NCBI GenBank assembly: GCA_029378245.1
Contig: JARKIF010000012.1
Span: forward strand, 1,364,001 to 1,428,000
DNA length: 64,000 nucleotides
DNA from: Roridomyces roridus
Taxonomy: Eukaryota > Basidiomycota > Agaricomycetes > Agaricales > Mycenaceae
Direction of reading: 5' to 3'
Shown here: piece by piece, positions 55,468-64,000 of the stretch
How positions within the stretch are numbered: position 1 is the first letter of the stretch
Layout: each line of letters starts with the position of its first letter
Notes under the pieces: model-generated
Told to the model about the DNA's origin: nothing
What the model saw: only the letters and a program-made list of their open reading frames with translations
Database searches by the model: none
Program-made: the position numbers and the translations under genes

Positions 55468-56792
55468 TTGGATTGAAGGTCCAGGGTAGAAGTCGCAGTT
55501 TTGTAGGTTCTTGTCGATTTCGAGAAGCCTTCACAGCTGGAGCTGTATGAAAATAATGCTGCTGTCAAAGCTCGGGCCAACACGGGTTTCTGGTCGATTG
55601 GTGTATACATTTGAAACGACGCCTGCGGCACTGAACACCCGGGCGGCGTCTGTCACGCTCGGAAGAAACCCGTTTGCCCCTTAGATTCCGACGCAAGCTG
55701 TAGACCGTGGCGGATACACTTCAGTGCTGTCAGCACACCTTTCAGATTCGAAGGCCGTCAACGGCGCGTCCCGGGAGCAGTGCCGAGCATCGGAGAGCGC
55801 CCGGGCCCCGAGTAGTCACGAACAGCGTCGCGAGCCGGCAGTACAGCCATTCGTGGGTAACGGGGCGTAGCGGAGCCAAGGCTGAGGTGGAAGATGACAT
55901 CAGAATCAGAGAATCAGATCAAAATCAGATGACGCTCTTTCTCGTAATGACTCCCATCTTGCCATCTCCTGACTCTACTTTTTGGCTTGCCTGGCTTGCG
56001 CTCGCCTCTCGGTTTCCGCGCTCTCCTCTGTCCGTTTCATCTCGAACTATTCCAATCTTGGAACATTGGCGGAAGCCACCGTTGCTTCCTAGGGCTACGA
56101 GTTCGGAAGTCACCACTCACCAGTGACCACACGGTCTCGACGGTGTCCGCTGTCTTTGACTGAGCTTCAAGTTTCAACGATTCCACAATGTTCTTTCCGG
56201 CTATAGCTATCTTGGGGTAGCGTTTCTATTGTCTCCGCATTCTACCGAGGCAAGAGGGCCGTTCTGCTCAAGTTCCAGCTGGGGCTGTTGGACCCAGATG
56301 TATCACCTGTTCTCACTGAATGCTGAGCCCCGGAGTTACGCGGGGAGTACACGGAGAAAAGGTGATGACTGTCTGACCCGCCTGGACTGATGACGTCCAA
56401 CAACCTCCTTGACATTCAGAATGCACTATTTTCAAGCGATAAAGGGTCCACATCTTGCCGCCGGAGGTCCAAGAATGTCTCGCCACGTTGCCAAACATAT
56501 CATGTCTTTCCGACTATGTTCCTCGACGCGAAAGTCCACAAATGCCCTTCGCACGAAGAAAACTTCGCTTGGCTGTCTGCTCACTCTCAATCAGGAACAA
56601 TACTCGACATCGCGATTTGTTCATCGGAAAGGATGCCTCGATTTATTCAGCTCGAACCAGTGGATAAGCTTCGTGTATTCCTCGGTTTGACGCCATACTC
56701 ACTAATTTTGGTTTCTTACAAAGGAGCAAGAATAGAGGGCTATAATAACGCTCGAGATTATCGAAACCCCATCCACCCTTGTGTCTGCTCAA
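55468..56792. other. intergenic, no supported gene
   Basis: Upstream region of the LPMO gene. Short frames only; 'ctataataacg' near 56740 could be a TATA element about 50 bp before the LPMO start. Confidence 0.45.
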
Positions 56793-58379
56793 ATGCTCAG
56801 TTTTGTTGCTCTCGCGCTCTCATCCCTGTTCTCGCAGGCTCATGCCCACTGTAAGCTTTGAAACTTTCTATCCTTCCGAATCTGAACTCGGCCATACAGA
56901 CACCTTCCCATCCCTCATCGTTGGGGGCGTAGTCCAGCCGCAATGGCTCAACGTGCGGCAGACTAACAACTGGGAGACCAACAACCCTGTACGTACGTCA
57001 CCTCGTGTACTTTCATGCTAATATCAATACAGGTCACCGACGTCACCGGTGCCGACTTTCGATGCTACGACTCGGCCACGAACGCGACTGCGACTACGAT
57101 TAGCGTCGCTGCGGGATCTACTCTCGGAATTGACTGTCCGATTACGATTTACCATCCCGGGGTCCGTCCTCGATCCTGTTCACTTAAGTACATGTGCTGA
57201 TGTTGGTCTCGTCTTGAAGGTGGTGAACATCTACATGGCACAAGCACCCGCGGGGACTGATGTTTCCGATTTTGCTGGAGATGGGGCTGTTTGGTTCAAG
57301 GTTTGCTTTAATCCGATTTGTCTACCAGCACTCGAGCCTTGCGCAGGTGTACGATATCACCGCGCAGACGAATGGTGGAACCAGCATCACGTTCCCCGCT
57401 CAGAGTAGGCTATACTGCTTTGTGTCTGCCACAGTACTCAACTTGTTGTAGATCTCCCGAGTGTCAGCTTCACCGTCCCTTCGGAGCTGCCCACTGGACA
57501 ATACGTGTGTTCAAAGATCTCCTTGTCCTTCATTCCCTTCTAATACATTTATTGATTACAGCTCGTCCGGATGGAAGCACTCGCCTTGCACGTGGCAGAG
57601 ACGTTCCAAGGAGGTGAGTGCTTCGTTTTAGATACCCTCCACGAATTCTAATGTTTCCAGCCCAATGGTACATTTCGTGTGGCCAAATCGCGGTCACCAA
57701 CGGAGGGAGCGGAACTCCTGGTCCCCTGGTCGAGATACCCGGCGTTTACACTGTGAGGGATTCCTCCTTTTCATAGTCACACCCAGCTGAACCGATATCT
57801 CTAGGGCAACGTGAGTTTCCAGACTTTGAACTGAATAATGTATGCACCCACTGATCACCGATTGAAGGAACCCGGCATTCTGTGAGCTCATCACGCCCTC
57901 GTTGCTTCGCTGAACTGATATCTCGACGACAGTATCAACATTTACTCCCCCATCCCTGCCAACTACACTCAGCCCGGTCCCCCAGTGTGGCCCAACTCTG
58001 GATCTGTTAGCACTGTAAGACCTATACTCTCAACTCCACGATGATTTATGACCACGAACAACAGAGCACCCCGACCAAGTCAACCACAACCGCCGTCCCT
58101 CCGCCCATCTCGACCGTGAAATCCACCACATCCGCGACGCCCCCGGCAACCACTGGAACTGGTGCAGCTGAATATTCGCAGTGCGGCGGTCAAGGCTGGA
58201 GCGGGGAAACTTCATGGTGTGTAGGGAAAACATCTCTTTTGAACAAGTCGGGATTGATGCGATGATGCGTAGTGCCGCGCCGTTTACGTGCAAGGTCGTG
58301 AATCGTGAGTCCTATTTCATGTTAGGATGCTGTTCTTGGGCTGATATTGGAGACAGAATACTATTCACAATGTCTTTGA
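56793..58379 (+). CDS. AA9 lytic polysaccharide monooxygenase with C-terminal CBM1
   Basis: Fourteen exons: 56793-56850, 56900-56988, 57033-57161, 57220-57300, 57347-57404, 57452-57504, 57562-57613, 57661-57752, 57805-57810, 57868-57881, 57933-58014, 58065-58216, 58273-58304, 58357-58379; 306 residues, frame kept throughout. The signal peptide ends 'SQAHA', leaving His19 as the mature N-terminus, the first copper-brace ligand. The second is His90 in 'YHPG'; the 'H...Q.Y' set is His166, Gln175, Tyr177 ('AQWYISC'). A Ser/Thr/Pro linker follows, then a CBM1 cellulose-binding module ('YSQCGGQGWSG' to 'YYSQCL'). It is secreted and oxidatively cleaves cellulose chains. Exon 9 is only six bases (Gly-Asn) and exon 10 fourteen. 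It points to a plant-litter or wood decay lifestyle. Confidence 0.95.
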
Positions 58380-58658
58380 AAAGCGGGGGATTCTGTATGA
58401 GTGACTGTATCCTGTTTTTCCATTCCAATGGACGATCAATGTGCCTACGCTGCCGAGCTCTCTTGATCTTGACTTTCCGATTCCTGAGCGCAGGTGATCG
58501 AATATCCACACAACGGGTTGCGGTGCTGTGCCTCGGAGCTCGAACGCTGTTCATACAGTAGCGCCCATCGGCCGGGAAGTACCGCACTTATTAAAACGCC
58601 ACGCGGCACAATATGACTCAGTCTGCCGCTCTTCTTCCTCCTCCACCATTTGTCCGCC

Positions 58659-59553
58659 ATGGTCCTGAAGCTGTATGGCATCTCCATGGCTGCTGGCAGC
58701 ACGCTAGCCGTTGCAATGGCTCTTGTAGAGAAAGACGTCCCTTTCGAGCTCGTACCGCTCGACCTGCGCGCGCGAGCCCACAAAACACCCGAGTTCCTTG
58801 CGATCCAGCCGTTTGGGCAGGTTCCAGCGATTGTAAGCTGTCAGCTCATCCAATCTACTCCCTGGATAACATTTATCATCGAAGGACGACGACGGCTTCA
58901 TCCTCTTTGAAACGCGCGCCATTTGCCGCTACCTCGAACAGAAATACGCCGATAGAGGTACTTCGCTCATGCCCTCGTACCAAGATGCACAAGCGATGGG
59001 GCGTTTCGAGCAAGCAGCCTCGATTGAGATGTCTCACTTTCAGCCCCACGCCTACGCCATTTATTTTGAGGGACTCTCCAAGCCGTGCGTGGGCCTGGCT
59101 CGGCGTTTATTCGTGACTCATCTAATTCTGTATGCAGCCGGAAGGGAGTTGCGAAGGATCAAGCCGTATGGGACCGCGAGGTTGCACTCTTATCCGAAAA
59201 GTTCAATGTGTACGAGGCTATTCTGGGCAAGCAAAAGTACCTCGCCGGAGATGTGCGTACCACTTTTTCACTTTGGTTTCCTTGTCCTCATCGATTATTC
59301 TCATTGCTCACTCCTAATAGGAATTCAGCCTTGTGGATTTATTCCACATCTCGTTCGGCTGGCTACTGGCACCTGCAGGATGTGACCTGTTGACGACCAA
59401 AGGTCCGAATTTGGCTCGGTGTGTTTCTGGTTCGTTTACTTTGTCTCGGTTCAAACATTGAACAACGTTTTTAGATGGTGGAAAGCGGTCACCTCGCGGC
59501 CCTCTCTCAAGAATCTGCAGCTCGGAGAAGAGATCAAGAGCACTGCGCTGTAA
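58659..59553 (+). CDS. glutathione S-transferase (phi-class-like)
   Basis: Five exons, 58659-58832, 58885-59084, 59138-59252, 59321-59418 and 59475-59553; 221 residues with all four introns in frame. The N-terminal thioredoxin-fold domain has 'VLKLYG', '[19 protein letters not shown]', the cis-Pro stretch '[25 protein letters not shown]' (parts: 'PFGQVPAI', '[10 protein letters not shown]'), which includes the glutathione-binding Glu-Thr/Ser position. The C-terminal helical domain has '[14 protein letters not shown]', the conserved N-capping box of GSTs. The likely catalytic Ser is in 'GISMAAGS' near residues 9-14. It conjugates glutathione to electrophiles, useful for detoxifying wood extractives. 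Length is normal for the class. It lies 280 bp downstream of the LPMO gene on the same strand. Confidence 0.93.
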
Positions 59554-62004
59554 GGGTGCTCGTGGTAAAATTGAATGTACTTTTAAACGGAAGAAAGTCG
59601 GGGATAGCTAGAAATTCAAGTTGCTACACTGCCCGAGTGAAGACGACGCTCTGGACAAGCGAGGAATCAATGAATCCGCAGTGGTCCGCACTTCCACGCC
59701 TTCTCGTTGGATTCGAGGCTAGAATAATGTGCACGCCCCACTGCCCTTTTTCGCATTCGTATATAAATACCTAAGGACGCAGGGAAATAAGAAATGCGTA
59801 CACATTACAGTCAATGGCATTCGGGCTGTTCAACGGGAAAGGGATCCTGGAGCCACGCATACCGGCAGGCCACGGCTATTACGCCAGATATTTCAGCTGC
59901 GTGCACAAGCCGCAGAAACACCTATGGTTCTCACCTGATGAGGCAGAACGGAACACACCAGGTAATGGGTGCAGCTTCAAGGATTTCCTTGTTGGGACGG
60001 ATGCTCGTTCGACTCGAGGTCAAGCCGTGAAATGGATGAATCATCAGGGTATTTTTCGTCGATTCAGCTGATGATGGTTCTGAATATTTCCGCGTCCGAT
60101 AGCCAAAGGACGTAGGCGAAGGTGGGCTGTCCGTCAGTTTCTAGATTGTCTGCTCAGCTGCAGTATTGGTGGATGAAACCGAGACGCAAACAAGGCATGC
60201 CTGAGAAACTGAGCGCTCCAGTCGGTTTTTCCTCGCGTCGTATCCCTGAATGTAGGTAGTTATGCACCGAAATGACCACAGAACGCAGAGCGAGGACGAC
60301 GCTCTGAAGAAGTGAAATGAGTCCCTCGTGATCCGTGCTCATTCGATTCGCGGCTGAGATGTGTACCGAACTCCGCCATCGAAGACCTTTTTTGTCCGAA
60401 CTTTCAAGTACCTGTCGGTCGAGATTCGATGCCCAGCCAGCAACGGCATTCAGCTCCGAGCAGTCGCCAGTAGAGATATCGATGCGTGTGCGGCGAGAAG
60501 AGCCAGAAAGAAGGAAAACAAGACATTATCTGCGCACGCAAAGAGAGAGGAACAAGTTGCGAGGGAAGAGTCGCAGACAAGAGCGGCTTAGAGCGCCAAG
60601 GGAGACAAAAGACTTTTGTGACTGGGTTGCTAGCATCTCCCATTAGGCTGTTTGGGTCGTCAGGTTCCGTACAAGCCCGCGCGAGCAAGACCGAGAATAC
60701 TATGGAAAGCCAGAGCACCACGCTCGTTTGATCGCCGTCGGCTACCCAATCAGGCAGTCGGACCCGGGATACCCGGATCGACGTGATGATCAGACCATCA
60801 TGACATATACGGCTTGTCGTCTCCCACCACGATGGGTTCCCACTCGCGTCCGAATCGGCCCTCTCGCGTTCAACACGCACGGTCTCGCTTCCCCAAAGCT
60901 TTTCACTCACTGTCGTGGAGGCTTTCTTCCGCCAGACTTCCACCCGCCGAATCATACTGAAGTCTACTGTCTGAGACATGTTTCAAACGCAATGCGCAGT
61001 CAACGTTCAACACGCTGACAATTGGTTGACGAAGCCGCTGGATAGTGTTGCCAGGTGCGTCGCGGAAATCTCCAGGCACTCTCCCATTCTGACTTCCTCC
61101 ATCTTGCTTGGAGCGAAGTCCTACGGTACTCACTTTGCCTGGTCGTTGCGGCACAAAGTTCGCCCCACAGTGCGCCTTCCGCCATGCAGAAGGCGTACAC
61201 CCACAGCCTCGCCGTACTCGAGACTCGTAACAAGGAAATCAGTTAAAAAGAGATGGGAGTTGTCACCGTCGGTTGCTTCTATTTCTCGTTCGACACTTTC
61301 TTTCACTGACTTGTGTTTCATCAGGGGTTCAAATTCTCTGACTAGACTATAGCCACGATAAGGGCCGTATCGCGTTGTGCTGTTGCGAGCGACTGCCTCC
61401 GACCCACCAAGCTGGATTCGTTGCTTTGCCCTCGAGAAATCACAGGCCGGGATTCTCCACGGCTGGTACGCGCCGAGGAACGAAAATAAGCCGCCACTCA
61501 CCAGGTATGCACTTTCCTTCACGTACTCCAGGTATTCTTCAGAGCGTCAAGTCGGCGACAAGTACAACCCTGACGTACTTGCCGACCACCAATGCAGCGT
61601 GGCGATCACAAGTCAACTTTACTCTGACCGAGGAGACGCAAGTCAGGCTCCAAACATACATTTTGCCGGGATTTGGCCACCGCAACCGCAGCAAAGTAGG
61701 GGCTTTCAGCTCAAAATATTGCTTAGTGTCTGATTTACAACAGCTCCATCCCTTCTTTAGAGCATCCACCATAGTTTGGCGAGCTTTGGAACCCCCTCAA
61801 CCCCTCTTTGCCCGATGCGAGCCCCAGCTCCACCGAGAACGGGGCATCGAGCGCGATCACACTACCCACAGTGCGTTTGGCGGATTTGGTTCTGTCTCCC
61901 CTCTAAAGCGCACTCGGAAGGGCCGTGGTGGAGGTGGTGCATCTGAATGTAGAGCTAAGTACATAGTACAATCCACAACCCTTGCGATTTCCTTTGATGT
62001 GCTG
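59554..62004. other. intergenic or unrecognised genes
   Basis: No gene could be assembled. Minus-strand frames at 60.4-61.5 kb have some intron-like GT-AG breaks and may be a degraded gene, but I recognise no domain. The 60693-60795 segment is repeated at 63.8 kb. Confidence 0.35.
60693..60795 (-). repeat. inverted partner of 63806-63901 (unoccupied site)
   Basis: Reads on the minus strand '...gggtccgactgcctgattgg...gtggtgctctggctttccata' (both parts under 20 bases) and continues 'gtattctcgg', whereas at 63.9 kb the same sequence is followed by a CACTA-like end. Confidence 0.8.
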
Positions 62005-63320
62005 CACTGTGAGACCCGGGGCACATGAAAATCATGTCCCTCAGTACCCCCCAATTCATGTCCGGATTGCATGAATATCAAATCGACGCACATTAAAATC
62101 ACCTCCCTTTCAGTGAAGTACGGAATCTCGATTCATGTGCGTTTTCGACGTTTTCATGTGCCTTTTTCATGTCCTCTTGACATGAAAATGACTGGGAAGC
62201 AAGTGAACCCAATTAAAGTCAGGCCGTATGATAATGAATACTATTCACTGGGACCCCAAATTTCAGATGAAAGAAATATGAATTTCAAACTAAATGTACA
62301 TGATACAACGACGTGCTACTCACACCCACCCACCCTCACCTCCACCATCTGCATCGTCGTAGTCGATAACAGTGTCTCCTGAGATTCATCCTGCCAATTA
62401 AAAGTTAGAACATCACCGGGCTGAGGAGATCAACAGTACATACCTCGAGTTGCGAGTAGTAGCGGAGCGGAAAGGTCTTGTAGCATCAAGAGGAATGAAT
62501 GGGGTACACACTGGATATGAAGAGACGGAGCAAGAGTCGCCCGGCGTTCCAATTCTGAGCGCCGCTGACTTGAGAACTTCTTGAGTTCGTGTTCGTGAAT
62601 AAAACAGAATCAGCGACGCACCAGATGCCCTTTGGCCTCAGCAGTGAGCCGGAATATCCAACAATTGAGTCCTACATGGGTCCTACACCCAACTGTGACC
62701 GCCGGCGCCACGGCGGCTTGGGCACGCCGCCAAAATGGGTCGGTCGGAGGTCCTACAAGCGTCGTGAGGGTGTGAGAATGGCCTGGAGGTGTGCATTGCC
62801 ATGTATTCGAGTCAAAGGGGGGCTGATGTGGCGAACGAGTGGAAGAGGAGGACGGGGGGAGAAGGGAGGTGAGGGTTGGGAGGAAGGAGTGGAGCGCCGT
62901 GACAGGTGTGACACCACTGACCTCATCCGCAGCAGCCGCTCCACACAATGAATATTCACCCTTCTCAAGTCCGTCTCCGTTCAAATATCCCACCGTGAAA
63001 CAGCGTGGTTGTTGCGGGATGTCCGGACGGAATACAGATCGATCGAAGAACGCCCTTGCCCGATCAATGTTCATTTCTAGCGTTCTCGTTGATTTTCATG
63101 GATTTCTCCCATGACTTTGGCTTCACTAATTCAGCAGAACTGTTCCTGAAATTCACCGAAGAGGCCATGATTTTGTACCTGGCGCGGAGTCGGAGTCAAA
63201 ATCACCCAATAATGCCTGACTGACCCAGATGCATGATTTGTTCATTTCAGGCCACCGCCCCTGATTTTGCTTGCTCATGGCACGGCGACATGAAATTCAT
63301 GCGCCGATGTTTTCACAGTG
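62005..63320. mobile_element. 1,316-bp CACTA-like element with 'atgaaattcat' word arrays
   Basis: Ends CACTGTGA (62005) and TCACAGTG (ending 63320), flanked by CTG at 62002-62004 and 63321-63323. Subterminal zones are full of 'catgaaaatcatg', 'ttcatgt', 'catgaaattcatg' in both orientations. CACTG ends, a 3-bp duplication and subterminal arrays fit CACTA/EnSpm. No transposase was recognised inside. Confidence 0.78.
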
Positions 63321-63805
63321 CTGGCTACTACATGGTATAATGGGTCCGGAGTGATTCGACGCACATGCGGAGCCACTCAACTTCAACTGTGGAATGAGAA
63401 GGCAAAACTGTGTTTGGCGTTGCTCGGAACAAAAGACGGACGCCCTCAAGACGGCTTTGTAATCGAACCCGGCGCCGCTAAGACTAACCGCCGTGAATAA
63501 CATTGAACCAGGGAAGCATCTGTATATTTGCTGTGTATGTATAAGTACATTTGTGATTTGAGGGACTCGGAGCTCAGCCTACTCGAATGGAAGACAGCGT
63601 ATGAATTTTGCCAGGAAAAATATACCAGTCGTTCCTGGTCGAACAGGTTCAATGGGAACTCTCCTCATTTTCATGTGCAGAGGGCGGTGAAAATCATCTC
63701 GAAGAAATCTTGAGGTCCTTTGATCCTGCTCAAGTCGGAAAGAAAGACCTACTTACACTGTGGCGAGCGAGCAGGGCGGCCAAGCAAACGACAAGCGTGA
63801 CGAAG
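63321..63805. other. intergenic with one tRNA-like stretch
   Basis: On the minus strand 'GCCGGGTTCGATTAC' near 63461-63475 resembles a T-arm; no complete tRNA was drawn. Confidence 0.3.
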
Positions 63806-63901
63806 ATCACGACTGATACGTCCAGCGGGGTATCCTGGGTCCGACTGCCTGATTGGGTAGCCGACGGTGATCAAACGAGCGTGGTGCTCTGGCTTTCCAT
63901 A
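63806..63901 (+). repeat. inverted partner of 60693-60795 (occupied site)
   Basis: Same sequence as the 60.7-kb copy in opposite orientation up to 'tttccata' at 63901, where the CACTA-like end begins. Confidence 0.8.
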
Positions 63902-64000
63902 CACGGCGGATAACGCCTTGTCATCTGCGAAAGTCACCGAGTTGACATTAGGTTTGTCATGGGTCTGTCATTTGGCTGAGGGCCACAGCTACTCCTTTGT
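63902..64000 (+). mobile_element. CACTA-like element, left end, cut by the window edge
   Basis: CACGGCGGATAA followed by 'cttgtcatctg', 'ttgacatt' and 'tgtcatttggctgag', closely matching the left end of the 53360-54103 element. Confidence 0.78.

Noticed and set aside
60404..61522. A multi-exon gene on the minus strand
   Set aside because: Several GT-AG pairs can be drawn but frames do not join consistently and no domain appears, so it was not listed as a gene.

Overview
The window looks like a transposon-dense, gene-sparse stretch of a basidiomycete (Agaricomycetes) genome. Three things point there: genes are cut by many introns of about 43-66 nt with GT-AG ends; the protein families are typical of mushroom-forming fungi (KDZ transposases, a TET/JBP-type dioxygenase, TPR-CHAT and NB-ARC-TPR proteins, F-box-like and BTB proteins, an AA9-CBM1 cellulose-active enzyme); and most of the rest is repeats. 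A genus with a repeat-swollen genome, such as Mycena, would fit, but the species is not identified. Exon joins given below were worked out by hand; for the main genes the summed exon lengths are divisible by three with no internal stop.

Layout. 0-1.8 kb: C-terminal exons of a CxC2-type KDZ transposase. 3.0-4.9 kb: the 3' end of an LTR element with its LTR, inserted in an F-box-like pseudogene (to 5.3 kb). 6.3-7.1 kb: a small hydrophobin with class II features, preceded by a dispersed repeat. 7.5-9.8 kb: a Lys/Glu-rich protein of unknown function followed by a 263-bp tail repeat. 9.8-17.3 kb: no convincing gene, but a hairpin repeat pair, a 195-bp perfect tandem duplication and a possible LTR. 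17.3-21.2 kb: a large TPR-CHAT caspase-like protein. 21.2-26.5 kb: repeats and palindromes. 26.5-27.6 kb: an NLR relic that has lost its NB-ARC middle. 28.6-29.7 kb: a BTB protein. 30.2-31.1 kb: a TIR element. 31.4-33.1 kb: head-to-head F-box genes, the second cut short next to a MITE. 33.9-37.4 kb: an intact NB-ARC-TPR NLR. 38.0-38.5 kb: a MITE. 39.1-43.3 kb: an integrase-core protein converging on an unknown gene that is split by a 1.3-kb insertion. 45.2-51.7 kb: a TET/JBP dioxygenase and a complete CxC1-type KDZ transposase, divergently transcribed, with a small basic protein beside them. 52.5-55.5 kb: F-box remnants, a CACTA-like element and an intact F-box-like gene. 56.8-59.6 kb: ordinary host genes (AA9 LPMO with CBM1, glutathione S-transferase). 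59.6-64 kb: CACTA-like elements and unassigned sequence.

How parts may work together. The TET/JBP + KDZ pair matches the known association of 5-methylcytosine oxygenases with KDZ transposons in basidiomycetes. Its right-hand 263-bp tail is repeated, base for base as far as I can read, behind an unrelated gene at 9.5 kb, so both genes may be carried by elements with the same terminus. The NLR, the TPR-CHAT protein and the NLR relic are members of families tied to fungal self/non-self recognition and regulated cell death; a direct link between them here is inference only.
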